Below, one piece after another: positions 9,620-19,759 of a stretch of DNA of 33,682 nt. The stretch comes from Reticulitermes lucifugus. Lineage: Eukaryota; Arthropoda; Insecta; Blattodea; Rhinotermitidae. The notes under the pieces were generated by a model that was not told the origin of the DNA, did not search any database, and saw only the letters and a list, made by a program, of their open reading frames with translations. The number at the start of each line of letters is the position of its first letter. Positions within the stretch are counted from its first letter, which is position 1. The position numbers and the translations under genes were made by a program. Location: NCBI GenBank assembly GCA_026260175.1, contig JAKCWW010004812.1, positions 2,872 to 36,553 of the forward strand, in the 5' to 3' direction.

Positions 9620-10425
9620 ATGCATCATGCAAAAATGTCACTGAAAGTTTTGTAAAAAAAGCCCTGTGTCCAAGATCAATACACAGAACAGTAAAAAAAT
9701 GTCAAACAGGCTCAATGCTGGAAAAGAAGAAAATATAAAAACATTATGTTTTAACTGAGAAACTGGAAGACAATGGTGCTCAAATGGCAACAAGCCCCAG
9801 AAAATCTTTGTATTAGGCAGCTGTTCAGAGTGGGGTGTCAAAATCCTCAACTCAAGGGGCAATAAAACTGTTAAAACTACATCTATAGAAAATTAGAGCC
9901 ACACAACAACTCTTTCCTACAGACTGGGAAGCAAGATGCTGGTCCTGCAGGTGGTTTCAATAATCAGGATATAATGCATTTCTTGATTCAGAACTCACAT
10001 TTTCTCAGATGAGGCATGGTTTACCTAAAAAGGAAATGTGAACAGCCAAAAATAACAGGTAATTGTGTTTCTGAAAATCCGCATTAAGTTAATTAAGTTC
10101 CTTTGCATGACCTTAAAATCAGAGTCCAGGGTGTAGTGAGTGTCTACAAAATCTAAGGGACCATATTTTTCAAGAACACAAATAAGTCATGGCCTGTGAC
10201 TTATATCTCCAGATACAATTGTGGGCTATTATTATTTCAAGCACATACTAAAAGAGGGAGTTTGTGTAAATGATCCACATAATTGGCAAAAACTGAAACA
10301 TATGATTCAGACAGAGACTGCCCATATTACGAGACAGTTCCATTGTGTGATGTGAAATTTTTTCAGAAGGTGCAAGGCCTGCTTAGAAGCTGGAAGTCAG
10401 CACTTTGGGCATCCTCTGTGAAATA
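9620..10425 (+). pseudogene. IS630/Tc1-like transposase relic
   Basis: Plus-strand fragments in shifting frames follow, in order, an insect transposase family with an N-terminal helix-turn-helix and a DDE nuclease. They are SIHRTVKKCQTGSMLEKKK near 9690-9735, then VLTEKLEDNGAQMATSPRKS and SKSSTQGAIKLLKL. Next come FPTDWEARCWSCRWFQ near 9915-9960, ELTFFSDEAWF near 9990-10020, GNVNSQK, and the C-terminal NFFRRCKACLEAGSQHFGHP near 10350-10410. Many stops and frameshifts interrupt it, and the middle of the catalytic domain is badly worn. It starts just beyond the mariner. I could not place terminal repeats. The family resemblance is from memory of motif order, but several blocks agree. Confidence 0.7.
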
Positions 10426-11268
10426 AGATACACTGAACTTCTGGATGAAAAGAGACTAATTCCCAGTAGACAAAGCCTTCCTGTGCAATCAACTTCCCAT
10501 GACAGCCGGTGTTCAGCAACACAATTAGAGATACAGTCTGTATTAAGTCTTTAACAAAAGTAATATTTATAATAAATAAGCAAAAATAATAGTGTATCAC
10601 CTTTGTAACTGTGTTATTGCCATCCCACATCTATACAACCTCACCATACTAGTTAAGGGTCAGAGACACTCAAGTTATGACTGTCAACATACACACACAG
10701 AACAGGAAGTAATCCACTAAGATCTTCCTGTGTAGTGTGCCAGGTTATGGTTGTGTTAGTGTGTGAAGAGACCACCAGGTTATCATTAAATACAATTCAA
10801 GGCCAGTCTAAACACAACTTTTCTTCATATATCGAACTGTGAAGCACCTATAAGTTTCAATCCAATACATGGATAATCATCAAGCTTGCATAACCACCAG
10901 TTACAAGTACTACGTGCAACGTATTTCCACACAAATTCAGGCGTTTATCATAATTGTATCCTAATGTTCACTCTCCCGTATTTCCCCCGTTACACATGCC
11001 GCTGTGCTTCAATGTTTCCGTGAGTAAACAATTGCAAATAGTTCGGTAATACTATTAAAATAACGTGATACACTATTACTGGAATAAAGAACGCGGAGTT
11101 TTACATTACTATGTGGTGCTCATCTCTAACAGTATGGACGTGAATATCCAAGCTCTAGAAATGACAATAAAAGCAGCACAAAGTTGTGTGTTATAACATA
11201 ACTGTCAAGCAATGAAGCATTCTAAGCTCTACCGCAAATGATGCAATGAAATAAATGTATTGCATTAC
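10426..11268 (-). other. SLC25A32-like gene, visible start of intron 1
   Basis: The intron begins at 11268 with the donor GTAATG and continues leftwards. No carrier exon with the expected next motifs is seen in this stretch or farther left, so the intron probably exceeds 11 kb. Confidence 0.5.
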
Positions 11269-11425
11269 CTGCAAACCTAATTTTGATTAGATCCAAGGGA
11301 TGCAGTATGAGAGTAGATGCTACCCCTCCAGATATGCCAGCAACCAGATGCTCATACTTCACGTGACTTAAAACGGTTATTTTTCGACTTGGAGATGCAC
11401 CTCCCGACGCTTTTATTGTCGTCAT
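11269..11425 (-). CDS. SLC25A32: Mitochondrial folate/FAD carrier, first coding exon
   Basis: This minus-strand exon encodes the first 52 residues and one base of a mitochondrial carrier family protein, an inner-membrane transporter of six helices. SLC25A32 imports folate, and FAD has also been proposed. A short variable N-terminus is followed by [20 protein letters not shown], the start of helix 1. The family signature comes next, [11 protein letters not shown], fitting P-x-[DE]-x-x-[KR]-x-[KR]. The wording around the signature is characteristic of SLC25A32 and not of other carriers. The exon ends at CAG|GTAATG, phase 1, the position where human SLC25A32 continues with valine (KIRFAV). I chose the methionine at 11425 because carriers usually start about 20 residues before helix 1. 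The frame stays open upstream to 11572, so a longer N-terminus is possible. Later exons lie outside the window or were missed. Confidence 0.85.
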
Positions 11426-12480
11426 TTCGGCACTAGAACTAAGCTTCCTAGATGTGTATTGTAGAACAGATGAATCATTTTGATTTTTACTAGGTTTATT
11501 TGTAACCTCCAGCAGTATTTCCCACACACTCGCACCCGTCGTAACTAAATATACTTTATATACGATAATCAAAAACCTTACGCAACTGTTCTCACGACCT
11601 AACTTCCCTCAAATCGACAACCACCATCTTTCCAGTGGCACCACCATCAAAAATCTCACAACTGCAGGGCACGAAAGCCAACTTTATGGGCGAAAAACAC
11701 TGGTTTCGCATTCCCAACATAGCAGAGGTCGTCACACACAGCTTACGAGGCATAGATTAACACCACTACATGTGTAACTGCAATGCTATTGGTCGGAAAC
11801 GTAGAGCCGAGTCTATTGTCCTGCCATCTATGCGTAGTTCACAAGTACCACAAGGTGTTAGTAGCAATCGGTTGCAATGACCCAGTTGGTTATCAACCAG
11901 GAGATTATACCGATTTAACGTTTGGAATACAGCTCGATAGATACCAGCGAACAAAAATTAAACAGGGAATAAGTTTATGTAGCGTTGGTGGCAGATAAAC
12001 GAAATATGAGTATGGAGCACTGGTGAAATCACAAATTAATCATACTGACATGGAGAAAACCAAGTACCTATCTCAGCGCCGCTCGGTCCGCCACAAACAC
12101 CACACTAACTCGTCTGGGCATCAGAGAAAGCTAAAGAAAGGTCTATTAAAAAAGGCACTCCATGTAGCAAAACACCGCTATGCGCGAACCAGGCTTCTCT
12201 TTTTTTTATCTGTGCTTCCAGGAGAGATTTATACGCACTGATCAGACCCACGTACTTCGCTGTGCAAGATACTACAATGTGTGCAAGTACCACAGTAAGC
12301 AGCAGATGCAATTAGTGGGCCCATGTGGGCTACCAAAAGGCCAACCGCAAACTGCTTGCGGCATGTGACCATGTGACGCCGTGTCTGAGAAAAAACGGGT
12401 ACCACATCGGAAGCGCTGCGAAAACCGAGAAACTCTTACAAACTGCTTACCCGCCCAAGTAAGTTGAAATAAGCTTGCAT
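11426..12480. promoter_or_regulatory. CpG-rich 5' flank / probable promoter region
   Basis: CG dinucleotides are clearly denser here (for example ACGTAGAGCCGAG, CAGCGCCGCTCGGTCCGCC, GACGCCGTGTC, GGAAGCGCTGCG) than in the AT-rich, CG-poor surroundings. The stretch lies directly upstream of the SLC25A32-like start, on the side where its promoter and 5' UTR should be. I see no convincing TATA box. A divergent plus-strand transcript is possible, since CCCAA|GTAAGT near 12460 would make a good donor. However, the plus-strand frames here are not recognisable proteins. Confidence 0.5.
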
Positions 12481-12959
12481 AATGGCGATTGATAGCGCCA
12501 GAGAGTCCGTCAGATGAAAGGAAATAAAATTCTCCTTACTAAAGCAGGAATTAATGTTATGATATTACAAATGCAGCAAAACCTGTCCAGAGCAAAATCC
12601 AACGGATCCAGAGTTCTGGGCTGATACGTATGTTGGCCCATGCCGATTGTACAGTACTGTTAACGTATCTCTAAGTAGAACTCTTTTAAATCAAGGTTTC
12701 CTGCTTGTAAAATGTTTTGCTACTTTGCAGGAGGGAACCCAGTGTAGTGTAGACATACCAAATTACAGCCCCACAACAGCGTACGTCATGCCCTTTGTCG
12801 GTTTTTAGGGTTAAGGTTTTGATTATCAGTGTTTATATCACACTACTTGTTACACCATGAACAGTAAAACTACAAACAGCAATACACACGCGCCAATAGC
12901 ACTGCCACCTCGTATAATGACATGTTTTACATCCTGAGCCGATGGGCTACATGATGGAT
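12481..12959. other. Stretch without recognised gene
   Basis: No exon or known repeat can be supported in this segment. Confidence 0.4.
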
Positions 12960-12974
12960 CAATGAAATGCATGT

Positions 12975-13036
12975 AATGTAATGTAATTGCGCAGTTCATA
13001 GCCTGTGGTTCATAGGTTCAAGTCCCGGCCACGATG
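12975..13036 (+). repeat. tRNA-like fragment, probable SINE remnant
   Basis: A consensus B box, GGTTCAAGTCC (13015-13025), is preceded by TTGCGCAGT, an A-box-like motif, only about 25 bases upstream. That is too close for a working tRNA, so part of the head has been deleted. The short ATGTAATGTAATGTAAT run before it may be part of an old tail or target. Confidence 0.45.
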
Positions 13037-13640
13037 ATAACAATCGAATGATTATTCTCTTTCCTTGTTCCTTAACATATGATGGAAGAACTTACATCAA
13101 CAGTTATTTTTATATAATATCATATACTGTCAACACAATTTAATATCTTTATCTATATGTCGATTGTATGCAATTAGTTTCTGACACATTGCACCGTCTG
13201 AAAATTAATACACGAGTAAATAAGAGAGCTTTTTTTTCTGCAGGTTTTCTTTAACACTGTGTCAATAAGAATGTTTTCCAATTAACTACAGAGTGAACCA
13301 AAAGTTCCTATGTACCTATCGGAAGTAGGATAGGTTAGAGTGGAAGACACAGTGAATGCACAGCACTTACTGCCATAGTAAGCTTTGGAAATGGTCCTCT
13401 TGGGCATGTGACAGAGGTCACATATGCTACTTAAAAGTATTTTGTGTATGGGAACTTACCACCTCCGGCAGGTGCGGCGGCACCCTTCTTCCACAGGTGC
13501 ACAGAGACTTCTGGCTCACCTGTATTAAAATTATATATAATTAAAATAATAAAATGTCCTGACATCCCTTAATATCTTCTTGCAGCATGTCAGAGATAGT
13601 TTTCTCTTATATGAATATTAAGGTGTTTATGTTACACTTT
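13037..13640. other. Stretch without recognised gene
   Basis: AT-rich DNA. A phrase near 13290 (GTGAACCAAAAGTTCCTATG) looks transposon-like, but nothing else supports it. Confidence 0.4.
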
Positions 13641-13893
13641 GGACTCGGAGTATCGTAGTTCGTATAGGGACTACGCTACGGCCTGAGCTGTCCGGGGTTC
13701 GAATCCCGGTAGGAGAAAGAGTTTTCTTCTCTTCTCCAAAACGTCCAGACCGGCTATGGGGCCCACCCAGCCTCCTATTAAATGGGTACCAGGGCTCTTT
13801 CCTGGGGACAAAGCGGCCAGGGCGTGAAGTTAACTATTCAACTCCATCTAGTGCCAAAGCTAAGAATGAGTTCACAGGGAAAATTTTACCTTA
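13641..13893 (+). mobile_element. SINE family 2, copy 4, plus orientation
   Basis: The head has an A-box-like TCGTAGTTCGTATAGGGACT and a perfect B box, GGTTCGAATCC, within CCGGGGTTCGAATCCCGG. The body (TTCTCCAAAACGTCCAGACC, GGGGCCCACCCAGCCTCCTA) matches copies 2 and 3, and the unit ends in a TTTTACC tail. This copy has the best B box of the set. Confidence 0.8.
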
Positions 13894-13917
13894 TATTACA
13901 GTTTACTGCGCATGTGT

Positions 13918-13948
13918 ATGTGCATATGTATATATATATATATATCCA
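13918..13948. repeat. (TA)n microsatellite
   Basis: A run of alternating TA lies just after the SINE tail region. Confidence 0.85.
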
Positions 13949-14188
13949 TTTTTTATTCATTAATTTATTTGTGTGTGTTAGCAATTAAACACTAAATATT
14001 AATAGGTCAAAGGACACAGACAATTCTTCCTATACAATGGGTTTTGTCATTAGCTTCATAGTAGGTTAACTTCTATATTATTTCATTTTTTGTACACTCA
14101 GTACTCAAATGCCAAGAGCTGCTTGTTAATTAAATAGTTTTTTTGATGATGGATGGTAATGTTTAAGTAGAGATTTTCAGTACCAATA

Positions 14189-14964
14189 CAGGTAGTTCTC
14201 GTTTTACGCAATTTCGCTTTAACGCGACTTGAAAATTTACACAACTTTTCAAATTCACGCGATAATTTTCGGTTTAACGCGATTTGGCATAGACAATTCG
14301 TGGTCGCGCTCATCTTCTGTAGGAGGCTAGCAGGAAGTAACGTCACTGTCACGCCATCAGTCACGCGTATGGATTACGTTGGTGATATAACCACGCGGTT
14401 CTTCAGCAGCACTGGTTTTTCTTACCAATATGAGTGAGAAACGTAAATCTGCATCACCTACTGCAATCCAAGTGAAAAATCGGCAAAAGACAAACGGTAT
14501 TGAAGAGAAATTAGACTTGAAAATGGTGAACGAATTGATATATGCCATAATGTTAGACGCACTGATAGTAGCGTACATACAATTCGTAATAATGCTGATA
14601 GAATTAGAGAAAGTGCTAAGTCAGGAACTAAAGTGTTTGTTTGTGTAGCAAGACTACCATAGTCCTATCCAAATGAACGATACCAAAAAAATTATAGATG
14701 TGTCTCTTACATTTTTATTACGTTATAAATAAACACATTGTATAGAAATGTATGTATACTGTATAGAAATATATATATACTGTATATACGGTACATACAT
14801 ACTCTATAGGTCCGTATGTCCACCAGTGGTATAGTCATACACTATAAAGGATGAGGTTGTCAGTCCCCTAACCCCAGGAAATACATTGTTTTAAAGGGAA
14901 TTTTGTGTCGATTTGCACGACGTTTTCCAGGAACATAACCCTGGCGTAAAACAAGAACTACCCT
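14189..14964 (+). mobile_element. Tigger-type transposon (family T2), internally deleted
   Basis: The left end, CAGGTAGTTCTCGTTTTACG, is inverted at the right end (reverse complement AGGGTAGTTCTTGTTTTACG). Both ends are flanked by TA (14187-14188 and 14965-14966). At 776 bp it is far shorter than an autonomous Tigger. It keeps the 5' leader, the first part of the transposase frame and the 3' end. A second member begins at 33210. Confidence 0.85.
14430..14660 (+). pseudogene. Tigger/pogo transposase N-terminal remnant
   Basis: The start reads MSEKRKSASPTAIQVKNRQK followed by IEEKLDL, the opening of the CENP-B/jerky-type helix-turn-helix DNA-binding domain of Tigger transposases. About 25 bases are missing after the LDL region compared with the copy at 33520-33682, which shifts the frame. 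In another frame the sequence then reads NADRIRESAKSGTKVFVC, a hallmark of the family. The catalytic DDE domain is absent, so no active enzyme can be made. Confidence 0.85.
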
Positions 14965-15125
14965 TATTATGTTTATGTAGAAGACAGATTACGTACAAAG
15001 ATGTTTGTGGCAGATAAATATGTTACTTATGTGGAGCTGGATACCTGTCTGTTGATGGTAACATCAAAGATAGGGATATAGAAGTATGTAGTTGAAAAAA
15101 TACTTGTTGTTGTGTTGATGATGTA

Positions 15126-15565
15126 CATTATTTAATCCAACTCACATGGAATCGGACAGGTGCCGAATATCTGAATATTGCATATTATTAGTCAGTACTT
15201 ATACTGACCTAAGTTCTTACAGGTAATTTTTTGTTATATGGGCTGTACAATTATTCAGAGGAGTATTCCATTTGGATATTTCCTTCATCTACTTGTTCAG
15301 GGTCAACAGTCCTCTTCTGTGTTTTCTGAGTCTTCATAATTGAAGTTGATGGAGCAGGAGACAAGGGGTCAGGAGATATCACAATGATTGTTGTACAGAC
15401 ACTCTTGGAGGCCTTGTTCAACATGCCCGTTAGATACTGCCTGTTTCACTGATGAAGCTTTTTTCTCGAAAGAAGGAAAACTTGCGGTCTTGGGACTGCT
15501 CTCCTCAAGTGTCAGAGTATCAGGATTTCCCAATTATAAAACGTCAGATTAATGGGATTTTGCTG
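15126..15565 (-). mobile_element. Tigger/pogo-type MITE (family T1), copy 2
   Basis: It aligns with 5040-5485 along most of its length. Shared landmarks are CTGACCTAAGTTCTtAcAGGTA, TCTTCTGTgTTTTCTG and GGCCTTGTTcAAC. The right end AATGGGATTTTGCTG is followed by TA. The left terminal repeat is worn (CATTATTTAATCC). It is more diverged than copy 1, and its coding-like stretch is broken. Confidence 0.7.
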
Positions 15566-15574
15566 TATGTTACT

Positions 15575-15960
15575 ACACATTACTTGTTCCTATCCTGAGC
15601 CAGCTGAATCCATTCCACACCTGCCCATTCTATTACTTCAGATCCATTTTAATATTACCATATTACCCTCCTATCTATGTCTAGTCCTTCAAGCGGTCTC
15701 TTTTCATTCACATTCTCCAATAAAAGCCCCCCTGTATGCATTTATCTTCCCTGCAGTGCAGGCCACATGCTCCACATCTATGATCCTCCCTGATTTGATA
15801 ATCCTAATATTTGGTGAGAAGTACAGACCATGAAGCCCCTAACTGTACATTTTTCTCCAGCCTCATGTTACTTTAGCAGTTATGTTATTCTCATTTTAAA
15901 TCCACAGTAAGTGACCTTAATTTTCCAGTTTGCAGCATCATTCTCTTGCTTCCTGTCAAT
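15575..15960 (-). pseudogene. LINE reverse-transcriptase C-terminal relic 1
   Basis: On the minus strand, broken frames give WRKMYS..LHGLYFSPNI, IIKSG, INAYRG, KRPLEGLD and EWIQLAQDRNK in order. This is the order at the end of an arthropod non-LTR retrotransposon polyprotein, after the reverse transcriptase domain (W+KLHNEELH.LYSSP.I, +KSRRMRWAGHVA, KRPLGRPR, W.DLAQDR). Stops and frameshifts show it is old. The better copy at 26390-26930 has the same order. Confidence 0.65.
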
Positions 15961-17185
15961 TTCAAGCAGTGGAAGTGCTCCTCTCAATCAGTCACACAAC
16001 TACAGAGGCTTCATAACTTCATAGTGTACAGCATGATGAATAAGAGAACTATGTAGTAAAAAAGTCCCTCTACTAGTCTGTGCTATGAAGAACTGAGATG
16101 GACAGCTTGCACCCTATGGTTCAATAAGTATTCCTGCTTTTCAGAAAATTTACTTTTTAAGTTTCCACAGGAAAAAGTTATTAAGAAATGAAAATAGGAT
16201 ACATGAGGCAAAGTCTTTCAAAATTGTATTTAAAGTTATATAATTACTGCTTTACATGCTTCACATTTTCAACAGCAATGGATAGGAGACTTAATTACAA
16301 TGAAGGTATTTTTGAGGTAAACATTGGCATAGTTTAGTAAAGATGGAAGAGGGAAGTGTCACAAATTCATTACAACAGATAGCTGATAACTGATATGAAT
16401 CAATACCTGTAGATGGATACTTTTCTCAGTCAAAATAAATGCCCATACCATCTGTTTCAATCCTGACAGCAGCAACATTCACATGATAACATTAATGAAA
16501 TACAATTATTCACAGTATGTTTGGAAGTATAAGGTTTCCAGAGTTCATATAAATATGTTACAAGATATTTTAGTTCGTAACGTGGAAGCTGGGTTAACTT
16601 TCAATCTGAGCAATTTTTTCCCCCACATTATATGGAAGCCATACAAATAGGTTCATACAAAACTAAGTGGCTGAATGTTCTTTTGAGTGCAATAATCTTC
16701 AAGTGTGATGATTTCATATTTTCATTCCTAATACTGTTCACTGGAAGATACCAATTCATGATTCTGTGAATCTGAACATCCCATTAAACACTTTAAGGAA
16801 AAATACATTCAAAACAGCTTGAGAAGTACTGTAAGGGCTTGTTAGATTCAAAACCTGAAATTTGACACCAAAATATTCTGTCACCTGGCATTCTCATGTC
16901 TCAGAAAGTGATATATTTAATACAGAGAGACTATCCCCCTGCCAGCTGTGAATGATAAGCGAAAGTAAAACTCCCAGGATAAATGAAGACTTACAGATGA
17001 GAAAACTTTTTGCAAAGTGTGGATTGCATTACCTGTTGCAGGTCTCATCTGACATTCCCACATACACACTGGGTTAAAAGAACTATATCCTTCCAGTATA
17101 TTCTAGAAGCACTATTTCTGTTAACAGTTTATGTTAGATAAACTTATTTTTATATGCATTTACAAAGCAGTTTGTAAAATGCAGC
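15961..17185. other. Stretch without recognised gene
   Basis: AT-rich intergenic DNA. I found no exon with domain motifs and no named repeat. Confidence 0.4.
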
Positions 17186-17450
17186 TACTATCTTTGCCAT
17201 GTCCAGCTGTCTGTCCAGATGGAACACCTCTACTATCATTGGGCAGATTTTCATGAAATTTTACATAGGGGATTTTTACTAAAACATGTTGGCATGATCT
17301 ACTTTTGGTTAAAATGGTATAAAATTAACAGACACTGTACATGAAGACTTATGCACATTCATGGTATGTTGCTGTTTACAAGACAAATACAAGACATATG
17401 GCAGAGCCAGAGAGGCCACAGAAACAGATAATGATATAGATGTAATATTC
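17186..17450 (-). repeat. Dispersed repeat family A, copy 3 (diverged)
   Basis: Landmarks shared with the copy at 19020-19440, in the same order, are CATGTCC..CTGTCTG, ATTTTCATGAAATTTTA, GGgATTTTtA, and CTGTACATGAAGACTTA near 17334-17352. Overall similarity is modest. Confidence 0.4.
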
Positions 17451-17772
17451 CATACCATCTGTAAAACAAAGAAACTCACGATTGCATTCAGACTGATAGT
17501 AAATATGTTGCAAAGATATTGAGAAAACTCACACCATGTGTGTTGTGTAAAATGAGAAAAGGCACATTTAAAATACTCAAAATTTCAGTGTCTTCCATAA
17601 AAATATTCACAAATTTAAAACCTAAAGACAGTAACAGAATGAACATGCCGGGAGTGGTATGCTCTGTGGACATTTCCTAACATTTTAGACTTACAATGAA
17701 CTCTATAAACCTAAACCATAAGTAAAAAATCTAAAACCACTCCCCAAGAATGAGTAAGTTTATGTTATTTTC

Positions 17773-17898
17773 ACCGTACATTTTTAATGTATATAGTCTT
17801 ATTCCGACAAATGTACACTTTATTATGTCCTATTTAATACATGCTTATGTTAATAAATAGGACATAATAAAGTGTACATTTGTCGGAATAAGACTATA
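17773..17898. mobile_element. Foldback/MITE-like element 2, perfect 45-bp hairpin
   Basis: Positions 17792-17836 are exactly the reverse complement of 17854-17898, with a 17-nt loop. The arm includes TTCCGACAAATGTACACTTT. ACCGTACATTTTT at 17773-17785 precedes the arm, and CCGACAAATGTACA follows it 31 bases on. The same arrangement with a 30-base offset occurs at 3448-3491. Perfect arms suggest recent origin or conversion between the arms. Confidence 0.75.
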
Positions 17899-19019
17899 AA
17901 CTATATAAGTATTTAGGTTTTCATGTTAAATAGAAAAGGTCTTGAAAACTAACACCACTTTCAATTTCCATTTAATTAATTTATCTGAATATTTTCTGCA
18001 GAAAATTTCTAGACCATTCATGTTTTTGTCCTGCACCCTTCTTATTTACTTCATGTTTAAAAACACAGAAATGCATGTAGTGTAGATTTTGAGATGCTCA
18101 GCTTTCCAATGCTTAGTGGCTCACTAAAGTCACACATCACAGTTTTTGTTAATGCTCGGTCATATGGGAGTGTTTCATCATCTTTCTTTGACTCAAGACT
18201 GTATACAGTTCTTTAACAGAGAGCCACTTTCCATAAAGTTGCTCAGTTTCATTACAAACTAAGCCCTGTTCTCAACAGTAGTTCTCAACCTGTTGCCTTC
18301 TAGTTACATTAGTACAGGTGAGTGGCCTCCAATCTATGGGGTACAAGTCATACCGCTGAATGTCAACAGTCTTTGGAATTTGACAAAATCAGATTACTGA
18401 ACATACAGATGAAAGATTTACTAAAATGCAGATGTCCCAAAATATGTGACTACATTTTCTCATGCTATTGTATTTTATTGACTGCATGTTAATAGCAGAA
18501 AACTAAAAATGGCAGTACAGAAATGTCATCAACTTGTTTGTGGTGGAGGTATTCAAAATGTCCATCTTAAAGTGCCAAACACAGTCCGGTAATACGTACA
18601 ATACTGAACAACTTAAATTTCAGTGTGGCAACATTATTCTTGTACATCTCTACAGACCATGCACTTTCTCCAATTTTGCTGTATTTTGCATACCCTTGTT
18701 TTTACACAAGTTTTCACTCTCAATCAAAAAGTGGCCTTCCCAAAGTCTTAAAAGACAGTGTAATGAAGAACTGCATTTAGTGTAACATCTGCCAAACTAC
18801 AATGTACAAATGATGGGTTTAAATTCTTTGAGGTGAAAGAGAGTACTTTGTTTTTTTGAAGGAAAGATTACACATACTTTAAACACAAAAAATGTGTACA
18901 CCCAAGTAGGTTAGAGAGCAAAGCCTGCACCTCCTGAAGTCATAAATTACATGGTCAGTTTCATTTGGTACCTCTGCATACACTTACATGTTAAAATTCC
19001 AAAGCACAAGCATTTCTAG
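17899..19019. other. Stretch without recognised gene
   Basis: No supported exon, RNA gene or known repeat. Open frames here look random. Confidence 0.4.
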
Positions 19020-19440
19020 CCATTTCAGGCACTTTTCACAGTCGCAAAAAGAGCCTATTACATTCGTCATGTCCGTCTGACCATCTGTCTGCATGTATCA
19101 GTGCGGCTCCCACAAGATGGATTTCTGTGAAATTTTGATATTGAGGACTTTTATGAAAATCTGTCAAGAATATCCATATTTAGTTATAATCCAGCACTTT
19201 ACATGAAGACCTAACATGTTTTATTGTTGCTGGCGACATTAAATGACCACAAAAGCACTCTCTCCAAGTGAAATGATATCAGGCTTTCAGGATGGCCAAG
19301 GACGTATAAACATGACACGAATGCGCCACGATGTTACATTATACGTACATTACCTATGTTGTTCTCATTCACCACAACATTGCAGTTCCTGATATCTGCC
19401 TCAATTGTTAACATATCTGTTTCTTTGAGGCATGCCCCCC
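19020..19440 (-). repeat. Dispersed repeat family A, copy 2
   Basis: This is the reverse complement of the segment at 315-735. It has the GATATCAGGAACTGC block, GAAAGCCTGATATCATTTCA, CTTCATGTAAAGTGCTGG, GACAGATTTTCATAAAAGTC and GCAGACAGATGG in the same order. A poly(C) run (about 19436-19445) lies at its 5' side. Confidence 0.6.
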
Positions 19441-19586
19441 CCCCAAATACATAAAACATTTTAAGAACACAACAGATTTTTATTCTGGAATCCATAATCT
19501 TTGTCAACAAGATACAGAGTTATTTGCAGATGTTTCATAATGACAACCACTCTAGCTTTTGTTATGGCTTGTATGAGCAATTACTG

Positions 19587-19759
19587 TACTTACCCAAATA
19601 TAAGACAAAAAATTTTTTTTTCCTAAGTCATCATCTGCATAACAGGAAGCCACCTTGTAATCATGCACAAAGTTGCACATATTCAGGATAGGCATTTTCC
19701 TCAAGACTGTAAAGGGGTGTACTATTATGTGCAAGGTCATCTTATACTTGGGTAAATAT
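19587..19759. mobile_element. ATAAGAC-type MITE, copy 1
   Basis: The left end ACTTACCCAAATATAAGAC is mirrored at the right end, whose reverse complement is TATTTACCCAAGTATAAGA. The unit is about 173 bp with no coding capacity. The same ends bound 31114-31287. Superfamily undetermined. Confidence 0.7.

Noticed and set aside
11783..12368. Plus-strand frames in the CpG-rich block as a divergent coding gene
   Set aside because: Three overlapping frames, none with a recognisable domain. CpG-rich DNA favours chance open frames.
13641..13712. tRNA gene with perfect B box on the plus strand
   Set aside because: The same sequence plus a conserved body and tail recurs at four other places, so it is a SINE.
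15449..15475. Second hammerhead-like core (CTGATGA ... GAAA)
   Set aside because: It lies inside a Tigger-type MITE. The related copy at 5040-5485 lacks it, and no stem II or stem I pairing is possible.
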